Below, piece by piece: positions 9,502 through 18,130 of a DNA stretch of 64,000 nucleotides. This stretch comes from an uncultured Tateyamaria sp. GTDB taxonomy: Bacteria; Pseudomonadota; Alphaproteobacteria; Rhodobacterales; Rhodobacteraceae. The notes beneath the pieces were generated by a model, which was not told the DNA's origin, did not search any database, and saw nothing but the letters and a program-made list of their open reading frames with translations. Location: contig NZ_CANLAG010000006.1 in the NCBI RefSeq assembly GCF_947488715.1, forward strand, positions 1 to 64,000, in the 5' to 3' direction. A program made the position numbers and the translations under genes. The number at the start of each line of letters is the position of its first letter. The first letter of the stretch is position 1.

Positions 9502-10116
9502 ATGAAAGAATTCGTTAACTTTGACGAATTTTACGATGTTCAGGCTTCACTAACGTCTTTGCTTCAGGCTCTGGAATCTGTGAATCAACAGCCACTTCTT
9601 TGGAAACAGGTCATCCTCTCAACGCACTCCGCGCTGCAGGGTTCGTGTGCGTGCATCTTAACGCGTACAGACGGAGGAGGAGCATTGGACAAAAATTCAG
9701 AAGAGAGGCTTTACTGGTACCACAAAAACCAAACTGATATTGCCATTGCCCAACAGAAGGGTGCAGAAACGCCAGAGGAAATGGTTTACCCGCAACTCGA
9801 AATGCAAGGCCTACCAGGTTTGCTACGTCGACTGCCAGACAACTTGACAGTAGACATACCTAAGAATTTTGAAAATTGTAGCGATGCCGACGTCCAGGAC
9901 TTCTGGCGTTTACACGATTGGAGAAATAGTTTTACTCATTTCCAAATTATCGACTGGAGCATCGAAATCGCGGGTTTGCCGAGGATCGTTCTAAACGCTC
10001 TGCAACTGATAGAAAAGATCATACTATCAGATAGTTATCATAGACGAAATCGCTTCTATGACACCGATGTTTCCGATCTTTTGCTAAGGTGCACCCGCGC
10101 GTGCGAAAAATTGTAA
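9502..10116 (+). CDS. HEPN-like hypothetical protein in AT-rich DNA
   Basis: Protein of 204 residues beginning seven bases after the uvrB stop. I do not recognise a named family with certainty. A conserved-looking segment near residue 140, LHDWRNSFTHFQIIDWSIE, contains R-N-x3-H, the R(x4)H signature of HEPN RNases, in a mostly helical protein. The N-terminal WKQVILSTHSALQGSCACIL also resembles helical bundles seen in HEPN-like hypothetical proteins. The DNA is clearly richer in A+T than uvrB or the following genes and uses codons such as AAA, TTT and TTA that neighbours avoid, which suggests recent acquisition. The role is unknown; a toxin or defence RNase is possible but unproven. Confidence 0.6.
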   Translation: MKEFVNFDEFYDVQASLTSLLQALESVNQQPLLWKQVILSTHSALQGSCACILTRTDGGGALDKNSEERLYWYHKNQTDIAIAQQKGAETPEEMVYPQLEMQGLPGLLRRLPDNLTVDIPKNFENCSDADVQDFWRLHDWRNSFTHFQIIDWSIEIAGLPRIVLNALQLIEKIILSDSYHRRNRFYDTDVSDLLLRCTRACEKL

Positions 10117-10245
10117 CCATGCGTGTAGTGTGAGCAGTCTGCCAACCAGATCGCATACCCTGTATTTCACAAACAGTCCGCTCTTTCCAAACTCCGCATA
10201 TTGCGTATCCTTTTGAGAAACACGGAAATCGACAGGACCACCACA

Positions 10246-10761
10246 ATGCCCATATTACTAGCAATTCTCGCTGCCGTCGGTGGTGCAATCTGGTGGTGGA
10301 TCCGCTCTAACCCACGCGAAGCCCTTGATACCGCTCAGGATTTGGCGACCACCGCCATCAACGCGCCCCGCCGATTGGCGTTCCGACGCCAGACCAATGC
10401 GCACCCGGTCGAAGGCATAGATGACGAGCGCATCGCAATTTGTGCCATTGCCCAGGCCTTTATCGAACTGGACGGCCTGCCCACCAGCGAACAGCGTGAC
10501 AAGCTACACGCGCTCATGTTGACCCACACAGACTGCACCGACGCCGAGGTGGGCGAGATGGAGGTGCTGGGCCGGTGGCTTTTGACCCAATGCAACGACG
10601 CATCGGATGCAGTACGCCGTCTGGCCCGGCGGTTGAAAAAGATCGACAAGGGCGCATCGTGGGATGCCCTTCAGGATGTGTTGTCAGGTTTGGTGACCGC
10701 CGATCTGTCCCGTGGGCAGCAAGACGCCATCGAGGATTTGAACAGCGCGTTTCGTCGTTGA
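10246..10761 (+). CDS. Membrane-anchored helical protein of unknown function (TerB-like)
   Basis: Protein of 171 residues. Residues 1-20 (MPILLAILAAVGGAIWWWIR) form an N-terminal membrane anchor. The rest is a helical domain: ERIAICAIAQAFIELDGLPT ... EVGEMEVLGRWLL, with acidic turns after short helices, a pattern reminiscent of the TerB/DjlA-type helical domain. No catalytic motif was seen. ATG at 10246 is preferred because the upstream 15 codons lack hydrophobic character. Alone between the HEPN-like gene and a secreted protein. Confidence 0.65.
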   Translation: MPILLAILAAVGGAIWWWIRSNPREALDTAQDLATTAINAPRRLAFRRQTNAHPVEGIDDERIAICAIAQAFIELDGLPTSEQRDKLHALMLTHTDCTDAEVGEMEVLGRWLLTQCNDASDAVRRLARRLKKIDKGASWDALQDVLSGLVTADLSRGQQDAIEDLNSAFRR

Positions 10762-10888
10762 TCGCCGTACAGACAGAGCCATGCCTGCAATGTCGGCTTT
10801 GCCGTCCGGTGCGTTCAGATTCCGTTAACCTTTTGATAACGAACGAGGTTTCGCGCGCGAAACGTCCCAAACTGGTCGCGCAATTTGC

Positions 10889-11326
10889 ATGCGCTATCTC
10901 TCCACCATGCGTTTTGCTCTGATGATCTGCCTCTTGCCCGGCGTGGCCCACGCGTGGGACTTTACGCCGACACCGGTCTGCAGCCTGAGCCATTCCGAAA
11001 ATGCCGCTGATGTGCGCGTGACCTACGATCACAGCTCTCGTCTCTACGCAATTTCCATAAAAGCTGCGGGGGGGTGGCCTGCGGCATCCGCCTTTTCCAT
11101 CCGGTTCGACGGCCCCGCCCCGAATGTGATCTCGACCACCCGGCACCAGTCGGATGGGCAGACTTTGACTGTCACGGATGCCGGATTTGGCAATGTTCTG
11201 AATGGGCTGGAATTCAACACCTCCGCCACGGCCTTTACCCAAACGGCGGCGGTCACAGTGTCTCTGGACGGCGCGCGCGCCCCGGTTCAAGCCTTCCGCG
11301 CCTGCGCCACCGCCCCCGTCGCCTAA
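10889..11326 (+). CDS. Small exported protein of unknown function
   Basis: Protein of 145 residues with a signal peptide ending in PGVAHA (cleavage after residue 22 by AxA). The mature part has only two cysteines (CSLSH near its start, RACAT near its end), which could form one disulphide, and repeated Thr/Ser-rich beta-strand-like segments (VISTTRHQSDGQTLTVTDAG). No family recognised. A second ATG at 10907 (MRFALMICLL) would give a more typical signal peptide. It overlaps the stop of the convergent zinc-finger gene by four bases. Confidence 0.7.
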   Translation: MRYLSTMRFALMICLLPGVAHAWDFTPTPVCSLSHSENAADVRVTYDHSSRLYAISIKAAGGWPAASAFSIRFDGPAPNVISTTRHQSDGQTLTVTDAGFGNVLNGLEFNTSATAFTQTAAVTVSLDGARAPVQAFRACATAPVA

Positions 11327-11595
11327 AAGTCGAAGATATCGCCCAACAGATCGCCAATACCGCTCTTGCGTCGTCCACGGCGCGAATCGTCCATGCGGTC
11401 ATCTGAATGGCGCGACATTTGCGGTTGCGATGCCGGAGGTGGGGGCGGCGGCGGCGCATAGGCCGTTGCACGCTCGATGATTTTGTCCAACTCACCACGG
11501 TCCAGCCAAACACCGCGACACTGCGGGCAATAGTCGATCTCGACCCCGCTTCGATCCGCGATCACCAGCGGGGTTCCGTCGATAGGGCATTGCAT
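11323..11595 (-). CDS. TFIIB-type zinc-ribbon protein
   Basis: Protein of 90 residues starting at ATG 11595. MQCPIDGTPL and YCPQCRGVWLDRGELDKIIER match the zf-TFIIB family: C-P-x-C-style zinc ligands followed by the invariant GVWLDRGEL. A linker with seven consecutive prolines (residues 48-54) and a basic stretch (RRGRRKSG) lead to an acidic/hydrophobic tail GDLLGDIFDF. The role of this family in bacteria is not settled; nucleic-acid or protein binding is likely. The much longer open frame upstream has no homology and was rejected. Confidence 0.85.
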   Translation of the reverse strand: MQCPIDGTPLVIADRSGVEIDYCPQCRGVWLDRGELDKIIERATAYAPPPPPPPASQPQMSRHSDDRMDDSRRGRRKSGIGDLLGDIFDF

Positions 11596-11751
11596 GAGCG
11601 TCTCCGTTCCAAAACTCTGTGCCTCAAACATGGGCCTTGCGGCACCAATTGCCAACTGTGCGATGCCGTCGCAACGCCTTGTCGCATCCACTAACGTCTT
11701 GTTAACCATGATCGGGCCTACTCGGGGTGACCCCGAGCCGGAGCGCATGGC

Positions 11752-12402
11752 ATGCGTCTGCCCCTGATCCTCGCCGCCCTCACTGTTCCCGATCCGTCGG
11801 ACGCGGGCGCGTGGATGCGTACCCAGGGCGAGGCATTTCTTTCGTACAGCGCAGTGTACGAAGAAACCGGGCGTCTCGATGGGTCTGTGTATTTCGAGTA
11901 CGGGTTCCGCCCGCGTTTGACCCTCGGCGCAAAGGTCGACATCGACATGACGAACGGCCGCACCGGTGATGGCACTGCTTTCCTGTTCGCCCGAAAACCC
12001 ATCGGACCAACCGATCGACCCGGCAAAATGGCCTTTGAGATCGGCCTTGGATCGACATTCGGCGACAGTTCTGACGCCCTCTTGCGCACAGGCCTCAGCT
12101 ACGGACGGGGCATCAAGCTGTGGGACAAATACGGCTGGGTGGCTATTGATGGGGCTGTCGAATGGGATCTGAGCGGCGGCCCTGAAACGTCCAAGCTGGA
12201 CACAACCGCCGGCCTCGCCCTCAACGACAGGTTCAAGGTGATGATGCAAGTGTTTGTCAGCCATACGGGATCCACCACCAGCACGACACTTGCCCCTTCC
12301 GTCATCTGGCAACCCAAAGAAAAGACCCCCAGCTATCAACTGGGGGTCGAGGCAGAAGACGGTGTCTTGGCGGTCAAACTGGGCGTCTGGCGCACTTTCT
12401 GA
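11752..12402 (+). CDS. Predicted outer-membrane beta-barrel-like protein, unknown function
   Basis: Protein of 216 residues. A short hydrophobic start (MRLPLILAALT) may be a weak signal peptide. The body alternates short amphipathic strands with turns (GSVYFEYGFRPRLTLGAKVDIDM, AFEIGLGSTFG, GLSYGRGI, LNDRFKVMMQVFVSH) and ends with VKLGVWRTF, with a terminal Phe, as expected of an outer-membrane barrel. No named family recognised. Convergent with the beta-helix protein with a 13-base gap. Confidence 0.7.
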   Translation: MRLPLILAALTVPDPSDAGAWMRTQGEAFLSYSAVYEETGRLDGSVYFEYGFRPRLTLGAKVDIDMTNGRTGDGTAFLFARKPIGPTDRPGKMAFEIGLGSTFGDSSDALLRTGLSYGRGIKLWDKYGWVAIDGAVEWDLSGGPETSKLDTTAGLALNDRFKVMMQVFVSHTGSTTSTTLAPSVIWQPKEKTPSYQLGVEAEDGVLAVKLGVWRTF

Positions 12403-12415
12403 CCGCCTCGACTAC

Positions 12416-14698
12416 CTACTTGTCCATGCGCACCGTGGCACGCACCTGTCCGCGCACGTCCGATCCGAATTCGAGCGTGAACGCGTCCTCGTTTGCGCCC
12501 GCCCGGCCCTTGCCGACAGGGGCTTGATAGACGCGCACGTTGCTGGTGTTGCGCAAATCCCCGGTCAGAGCGACGGCATCGACAAACTGGCAGAACCCTT
12601 CAAAGGGAAGCCGCTTGCTTGTCCCAACGGTCCAGGTCCGTTCGTTCGTGTTTTGCGTATGCAGAACAACCAACGGGTTTTGGGCGTGTTCTTCGACGTT
12701 GTGATAGGAATTGCCGTCATAGAACACCGACTGGTTCCGGTCATGGTTCAAATCAGCAAAGCTTGTGTCGACACGTTCTGCGCGGTCAATGGTGCCGTTG
12801 ATCGACCGGAAACGGTTGCCCTTGACCGTGAGGCCGTTCAGGAAATGCCCCGCGCCGTGCGGTTTCACCACCAGATAGCTGAACCAGGGCGCAACTGAAC
12901 TGCACAGGAATACGTTGTCCGTCAGGCTGAAGGAACTGAACGAGAAACCTGCGGTAAAGCCCGGCGTGGGGTCACGTTCATTGGTCCACTCGACGAAACA
13001 GTTGTCGATGTAGTTCCCCGAAATGACAGACGCGGTAAAGTTGTCCTGCAGGACAATGCCCGCAGTCCGCAAACCGCCAGACACGCCGTCACCCTGGAAG
13101 AAGTGATTGCCCATGACCAAATGGTTCTGCCCGGCCAGAATGGCGAAGTGGCGGAACTGTGTCGCACGGCAATCGCGCAGTTTGACGTCGTTGGAATTGA
13201 CGTTCAACGCAATGGTTGTGCGCTGGTCCACGGTTGCGCTTTCTTCGGTGGACAGGAACTGGCAGCGGTCGATCAACATGCCCTGGCAGCCACCACCGAT
13301 GGACGTGATCCCCCGGTCTTTTGGACGGCTGATGAAACATTCCTGTAACTCGAATGTCGGACCCGCAGGCGCCAACAGGATACCGGAACACTTGCCGTTA
13401 CACTGGAATTCAATGTTCGACATGTTGAACTTGGACAGCTTGGAAAAGCCGCTCAGGTCAACGAGGTATTGGAACCGCCGGAACGTGTAGTTCTGTGTGC
13501 CTTCCGCGTCATAAAGGGGTGCATTCAGCTCGATCTCGCCAGCGCCGACATTCTTGCTCCGCACATAGATCTCGCGGCCCACGCCGTTGCCGGTGACATA
13601 GGCGCCCACGGGGATGTTGGCGATGTTGGTCACATTGGTCAGACGACGCGCGTTGGACGCGCTATAGGTGGCCTGACTGGTGGCGACGATATCATCCCAG
13701 TTGTCTTCGGCGGCTTCCAACTGACCATTGCGGATCACACGGCGGGTATTGAACTGATCCCGGTTCGGCACAGCCGCCTGCATGTCCAGCGGCTCGGTGA
13801 TGCGCACGCGGCGACCACCCAGGTCCAGGCTTTCGTGGTCCGAGGAATTGAACAACGCCTGAAACGCCTTCTTGAACGCCAGCTCTTCGTCCTTGAACGC
13901 CTCGATATAGGTCGGCAGATCATAGGATTTGCGCAGCAGCAACATCTTGTCCGTCGGCATGCTCAGCGTGCCTTCGAACTTTACCTGCTCTTCGAATGCG
14001 ACATCCTTGGTCAGGCGGAACGTGCCTTCGGGCACCAGAACCGTCCGCCCATTGGCCGCCGCGATGGCCGCATCAAAGGCATCGCTGTCGTCGGTGACAC
14101 CGTCACCCACCGCGCCAAAGTCGCGCACATCGACCAGCGACACCAGATCGCGCAGGAACACCGATGTGACGTCCTCGATCTCGATGTCGTCAATGCGGAC
14201 AACACCGCCGTTGGGGCCAGTCAGGTCGATGCCAAAATGGCCGTAGACCGCTTCGGTCCCCCACACCAGGTCGACACCGCCACGATTGCCCGCACCCACG
14301 ATAGCCGACACTTCGAACACATCGCCATAGCTGGTCAGCGTGGTGCTGGACCCGGCCGTGACTACACCAGACACCGCACTGCCATTGGCCTTGGCCGCAT
14401 AACCGGCAACCCGCACCGACGGCAGGCTGCCGCTGATCGCTTTGACGCGCGCGGTGATGCGCAGATAACATCCGGGCAACAACGGCGTTTCGTTCATGTA
14501 ACGCAAGCGCGTGGTGTTGGACGTTTTCTGCAGCTCCAAAGCGCCGCCAAAGTCCTGATCCGCAGGCACGAACGCCGCATTGGGCGCATTGGCATAGGTG
14601 TCAGAGCCCGGCGTGCCGTCGCCGCTCGACCATATGCCCAGACCCAACGCAAATGCGCGCGGCATCAGCTCGATGCCATCAGTGATCGCCTTGTTCAT
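12416..14698 (-). CDS. Large right-handed beta-helix protein (pectate lyase-like superfamily)
   Basis: Protein of 760 residues from ATG 14698. The middle segment VRDFGAVGDGVTDDSDAFDAAIAAA...VLVPEGTFRL (about 195-245) is the hallmark of the Pectate_lyase_3/GH28-like superfamily, and the rest shows parallel-beta-helix traits (many N, G and V repeats such as GNHFFQGDGVSGGLR, ISGNYIDN). The first 190 residues look like a carbohydrate-binding-type jelly roll. No Sec signal peptide is seen. Such proteins are polysaccharide lyases/hydrolases, epimerases or phage tailspikes; which one is not decidable here. Monocistronic. Confidence 0.75.
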   Translation of the reverse strand: MNKAITDGIELMPRAFALGLGIWSSGDGTPGSDTYANAPNAAFVPADQDFGGALELQKTSNTTRLRYMNETPLLPGCYLRITARVKAISGSLPSVRVAGYAAKANGSAVSGVVTAGSSTTLTSYGDVFEVSAIVGAGNRGGVDLVWGTEAVYGHFGIDLTGPNGGVVRIDDIEIEDVTSVFLRDLVSLVDVRDFGAVGDGVTDDSDAFDAAIAAANGRTVLVPEGTFRLTKDVAFEEQVKFEGTLSMPTDKMLLLRKSYDLPTYIEAFKDEELAFKKAFQALFNSSDHESLDLGGRRVRITEPLDMQAAVPNRDQFNTRRVIRNGQLEAAEDNWDDIVATSQATYSASNARRLTNVTNIANIPVGAYVTGNGVGREIYVRSKNVGAGEIELNAPLYDAEGTQNYTFRRFQYLVDLSGFSKLSKFNMSNIEFQCNGKCSGILLAPAGPTFELQECFISRPKDRGITSIGGGCQGMLIDRCQFLSTEESATVDQRTTIALNVNSNDVKLRDCRATQFRHFAILAGQNHLVMGNHFFQGDGVSGGLRTAGIVLQDNFTASVISGNYIDNCFVEWTNERDPTPGFTAGFSFSSFSLTDNVFLCSSVAPWFSYLVVKPHGAGHFLNGLTVKGNRFRSINGTIDRAERVDTSFADLNHDRNQSVFYDGNSYHNVEEHAQNPLVVLHTQNTNERTWTVGTSKRLPFEGFCQFVDAVALTGDLRNTSNVRVYQAPVGKGRAGANEDAFTLEFGSDVRGQVRATVRMDK

Positions 14699-14832
14699 CC
14701 ATTCATCCCTTTTCACGCAAAGGCCGGGGGCTCCGGCCGGTTCGGGCGATGGAAGTATCAATGGATGGTTAACGGCAGGTCATGTGGGCGCGCGGTGCCG
14801 CCGCCCGTCGGGCAACGGCCAGCGCTCGGAAA

Positions 14833-15258
14833 TCATACCACCATGTGCCGTGCGCGCGACCCGCGTTCAATCGCTGCGGCGTGCAAACGGTCGATGTTCA
14901 GCTCGTACCGCATCTCTTCGAGAAGGCGCAGTTCCGCCTCTTCCAACGTGCCATCCGCCGCGGCCACGTCACATGCCAATGCGTAGGCCGTCTCGTACAA
15001 ACGTTCGGGCAATGCTTCACGCACGAGGCCAAACAGGGCGTCCAACCCGTCTTCTTGCTCGAACAAATCAAACACCATCTGCGACGTGACATTCATCCGG
15101 TCCAGATCGTAATCCGCAAACACCGGCAAATGGTTCACAGCCGAGTTGATCTTGACCAACTCCGCTGTGCGGATGTCCTCGTCCGACGCCGAAATCGCAA
15201 TCATCATCGCGACCAGCGCATCCTGCGGGGTCATCGAAAGCTGTTCTGTCTCTGACAT
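14833..15258 (-). CDS. TerB-family helical protein
   Basis: Protein of 141 residues. MTPQDALVAMMIAISASDEDIRTAEL and ACDVAAADGTLEEAELRLLEEM match TerB-like/DjlA N-terminal domains: two helical repeats each followed by an acidic D.....E metal-like loop. The function is unknown; relatives occur with tellurite resistance and other stress operons. The start at 15258 has AAAGGA ten bases upstream; an ATG at 15309 would add 17 residues. Divergent from lysS. Confidence 0.82.
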   Translation of the reverse strand: MSETEQLSMTPQDALVAMMIAISASDEDIRTAELVKINSAVNHLPVFADYDLDRMNVTSQMVFDLFEQEDGLDALFGLVREALPERLYETAYALACDVAAADGTLEEAELRLLEEMRYELNIDRLHAAAIERGSRARHMVV

Positions 15259-15336
15259 GGCCTGAGGTCCTTTGATCGCTGTTGTCTGACCCTCAATATT
15301 GACGCTCATGCCCACCCGCAATAGGTAGCGGCGGGA

Positions 15337-15360
15337 TGTCGCCCCTGTATCGGGGCGACA
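15337..15360. repeat. Perfect 9-bp stem palindrome in the terB-like/lysS intergenic region
   Basis: TGTCGCCCC, six unpaired bases (TGTATC), then GGGGCGACA. It sits 52 bases before the lysS start, between divergent genes, so it could be a 5'-leader hairpin or a dyad operator. No T-run follows, so it is not a normal terminator. Confidence 0.6.
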
Positions 15361-15411
15361 GCATGGGGCCTTGCGCATCGGGCGCGGGCCAAAACTGTAG
15401 GACAAAACCTG

Positions 15412-16989
15412 ATGTCGACGATGCGTGACGCCGCGATGACGAGCAAAGCCTGGCCGTTTGAAGAAGCGCGCAAGGTGCTCAAACGCTATCAGAACGCACC
15501 GCCGGAAAAAGGGTATGTCCTGTTCGAAACCGGCTACGGCCCCTCGGGCCTGCCGCATATCGGCACCTTTGGCGAGGTGGCGCGCACAACCATGGTGCGC
15601 CGCGCCTTTGAAATCCTGTCTGACATTCCGACGAAACTGATCTGTTTCTCCGACGATCTCGACGGCATGCGCAAAGTGCCCGGCAACGTCCCCGACCCAG
15701 ACAGCCTGCAAGAGCACCTGCAAAAGCCGCTGACCTCTGTTCCGGATCCCTTCGGTACACACCCCAGTTTTGGGCACCACAACAACGCGATGCTGCGCCG
15801 TTTCCTCGACACGTTCGGGTTTGAATACGAATTCATCTCGGCGACCGAATTCTATCGCTCGGGCCAGTTTGACGAAATCCTGCTGCGTGCCGCCGAACGC
15901 TATGACGACATCATGAAAGTGATGCTGAAATCCCTGCGCGAAGAGCGGCGTCAGACCTATTCGATCTTTCTGCCGATCCACCCGGATACAGGTCGCGTGA
16001 TGTACGTGCCGATGAAAAACGTAGATGCGGTAAACGGTACGGTCACCTTTGACGACGAGGACGGCACCGAAATGACCCTGCCCGTCACCGGCGGCAACGT
16101 GAAACTGCAATGGAAGCCCGACTTTGGCGCCCGCTGGGCCGCCCTTGGCGTCGATTTTGAGATGTATGGCAAAGACCATTCGACCAACACGCCGATCTAC
16201 GACCGCATCTGCGAAATCCTGGGGCAGAAAAAGCCCGAGCATTTCACCTATGAACTGTTCCTGGATGAAAATGGCCAGAAAATCTCCAAGACGTCGGGCA
16301 ATGGCGTCAGCATCGACGAATGGCTGACCTATGCCAGCGCCGAGTCTCTGGCCTATTTCATGTACCAAAAGCCCAAAACCGCCAAACGGATGTATTTCGA
16401 CGTGATCCCAAAGGCGGTGGACGAATACCACCAGCAACTGCGCGCCTATGCCGGGCAGGACGAAACCGCGCGCCTGAACAACCCCGTGTTCCACATTCAC
16501 GGCGGCGAGGTGCCGACATCGGATATGGTTGTGCCATTCGCAATGCTGCTCAACCTCGCCTCCGTCAGCAGCGCCGAGACCAAGGATACGCTTTGGGGCT
16601 TTATCCAGCGCTACGCCCCTGAGACCGGGCCGGAAACCCATCCCGGCATGGATCAGGCCGTGGGGTTCGCCGTGCGCTACTACAACGACTTCGTCAAACC
16701 GGCGAAAACCTACCGCCTGCCCACAGATGCAGAGCGTGAGGCCCTGACCGCACTGCGTGACGCACTGGCGGGTTATGACGGCGCAACCGATGACGAAGCT
16801 CTGCAATCGGTAGTCTATGCGATTGGTCGCGACCGGTTCGACCCGCTGCGCGGATGGTTCACCGCGCTTTACGAGGTGCTGCTCGGTGCCAGCCAAGGCC
16901 CACGTTTTGGCGGGTTCATCGCGCTCTACGGTGTGCCGGAAACGGTTGCGCTGATCGACAAGGGGCTGAATGGCGAACTGGTCTCCTGA
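15412..16989 (+). CDS. lysS: Lysyl-tRNA synthetase, class I
   Basis: Class I LysRS (LysK type) of 525 residues, charging tRNA-Lys. The HIGH motif appears as [10 protein letters not shown] near residue 47 and the KMSKS motif as KISKTSGNG near residue 297. The 525-residue length is normal, and alphaproteobacteria typically use this class I form rather than the class II enzyme of E. coli. ATG at 15412 is the first of three close Met codons (15412, 15421, 15436), so the exact start is uncertain by a few codons. Followed by a long palindrome. Confidence 0.95.
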   Translation: MSTMRDAAMTSKAWPFEEARKVLKRYQNAPPEKGYVLFETGYGPSGLPHIGTFGEVARTTMVRRAFEILSDIPTKLICFSDDLDGMRKVPGNVPDPDSLQEHLQKPLTSVPDPFGTHPSFGHHNNAMLRRFLDTFGFEYEFISATEFYRSGQFDEILLRAAERYDDIMKVMLKSLREERRQTYSIFLPIHPDTGRVMYVPMKNVDAVNGTVTFDDEDGTEMTLPVTGGNVKLQWKPDFGARWAALGVDFEMYGKDHSTNTPIYDRICEILGQKKPEHFTYELFLDENGQKISKTSGNGVSIDEWLTYASAESLAYFMYQKPKTAKRMYFDVIPKAVDEYHQQLRAYAGQDETARLNNPVFHIHGGEVPTSDMVVPFAMLLNLASVSSAETKDTLWGFIQRYAPETGPETHPGMDQAVGFAVRYYNDFVKPAKTYRLPTDAEREALTALRDALAGYDGATDDEALQSVVYAIGRDRFDPLRGWFTALYEVLLGASQGPRFGGFIALYGVPETVALIDKGLNGELVS

Positions 16990-17002
16990 CCGCGACACCT
17001 CC

Positions 17003-17026
17003 GGTCTGTCCCCGCGGGGACAGACC
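17003..17026. repeat. 24-nt perfect palindrome downstream of lysS
   Basis: GGTCTGTCCCCG followed by its exact inverse complement CGGGGACAGACC. The inner 18 bases (CTGTCCCCGCGGGGACAG) recur at 21711-21728 inside the mlaE-like gene. Only 14 bases after the lysS stop, it may serve as a terminator-like hairpin, though no T-run follows. Confidence 0.75.
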
Positions 17027-17090
17027 AACCGCACCCCTTGGAACAGGGCGCACGCACGCTAGGTCTTTCCTCAGACAGAGGAGATGACAG

Positions 17091-17492
17091 ATGCGGAAAT
17101 GGATGATGGGCGCGGTACTGGCCGCCAGCATGACCGGGGCGGCCTTTGCCCAAGGCACAGAAATTCAAGGCGTGATCGGCAACCAGATCGAAGCCTTCAA
17201 ATCCGACAATTTCGAAGAAGCGTTTTCCTTTGCCTCGCCCGGTATTCGCGGGATTTTTGGCACCCCCGAAAATTTCGGGCGCATGGTCACCCAAGGCTAT
17301 CCGATGGTCTGGCGCCCAGCAGAGGTCACGTATCTGGGCCTTGATGACGAAAACGGCGTCCTGTCGCAAACCGTGCGCATCGTCGACGCAGACGGCGCGA
17401 CCCACCTGCTGAAATACCGGATGCTGGAAACGGACGACGGTTGGAAAATCAACGGCGTCCAACTGCTCGAGGCACCGGGCGTCAGCGCCTAA
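17091..17492 (+). CDS. Exported DUF4864 protein
   Basis: Protein of 133 residues with a signal peptide cleaved after AAFAQ (about residue 21). The mature domain IQGVIGNQIEAFKSDNFEEAFSFASP...FGTPENFGRMV..GYPMVW matches DUF4864, a cystatin/NTF2-like periplasmic family of unknown function, and ends with WKINGVQLLEAPG. A good ribosome binding site (GAGGAG) precedes the ATG. It overlaps the stop of the convergent lipoprotein gene by four bases. Confidence 0.88.
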   Translation: MRKWMMGAVLAASMTGAAFAQGTEIQGVIGNQIEAFKSDNFEEAFSFASPGIRGIFGTPENFGRMVTQGYPMVWRPAEVTYLGLDDENGVLSQTVRIVDADGATHLLKYRMLETDDGWKINGVQLLEAPGVSA

Positions 17493-18130
17493 CCGGCATA
17501 CCGGGCGATTTGGCGAATGCTCCATTCGACCGAGTCGCGCATCGTGTCACCCAGCGCCTCGTCAAAGGCCTCGACGACGTCACGCGGCGCGTCCGACACC
17601 GCTGGCACAACCTCTTCGAAAGACCGGGACGCGATGATCCGGTCCTCGAACGCATCCACGATCTTGATGTTCAACCGCACATCGACATGCAATGGCGCGT
17701 TGGGGTCACCATCAGGCACAAACGCCTGAAATTCGCGAATGTCCGTCACAATCAGAAAATCGGCGCGCAGGCCAATGGTGGAACTGCCCACCGCAGGCAC
17801 TCGGTCACTGTTTTCAAAGCTCTCGATCAACAGCGCCTGCACAATCAACGGCGCCCGGTCGACCCAGCGCGCGTCGGCGAGGTACTGCACCTGTAGCGCA
17901 TCGGGTTGGACCGCGATGCGATCCGTATCGACAGAGGCCGTCGCAGTCGGTTGCTCAACCACGATCTGAAACTTCAGCTTGGGCAATCCACTGTCAAAGG
18001 TGCTCTTGGGTGTCAGCACATAGTTGTCGACCGGTTTGGTGACCTCGGTAAGGCTGGCAAGACCAGAACACCCGGCCAAAGCAATGGTCAAGGCGGCCAG
18101 TTGAACGGCTGTGAAAACGGTTTTGATCAT
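17489..18130 (-). CDS. ABC-type transport auxiliary lipoprotein (PqiC-like)
   Basis: Lipoprotein of 213 residues: the lipobox LAGC ends at Cys21. The mature part YVLTPKSTFD...QIVVEQPTATASVDTDRIAVQP..LQVQYLADARWVDRAPLIVQ matches the ABC_trans_aux/PqiC family, outer-membrane lipoproteins that cap MCE transport systems. Its start overlaps the MCE gene stop as ATGA (18127-18130), so the two are translationally coupled. It is the last gene of the four-gene MCE operon and likely receives or delivers lipid at the outer membrane. Confidence 0.88.
   Translation of the reverse strand: MIKTVFTAVQLAALTIALAGCSGLASLTEVTKPVDNYVLTPKSTFDSGLPKLKFQIVVEQPTATASVDTDRIAVQPDALQVQYLADARWVDRAPLIVQALLIESFENSDRVPAVGSSTIGLRADFLIVTDIREFQAFVPDGDPNAPLHVDVRLNIKIVDAFEDRIIASRSFEEVVPAVSDAPRDVVEAFDEALGDTMRDSVEWSIRQIARYAG

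Noticed and set aside
11596-12339. N-terminal extension of the zinc-ribbon gene (338 residues in total)
   Set aside because: The extension is antisense to the beta-barrel-like gene and has no zinc-ribbon similarity; ATG 11595 fits the family exactly.
14833-17034. 733-residue open frame on the minus strand
   Set aside because: Only its last 141 residues form a real protein (TerB-like); the rest is antisense to lysS.
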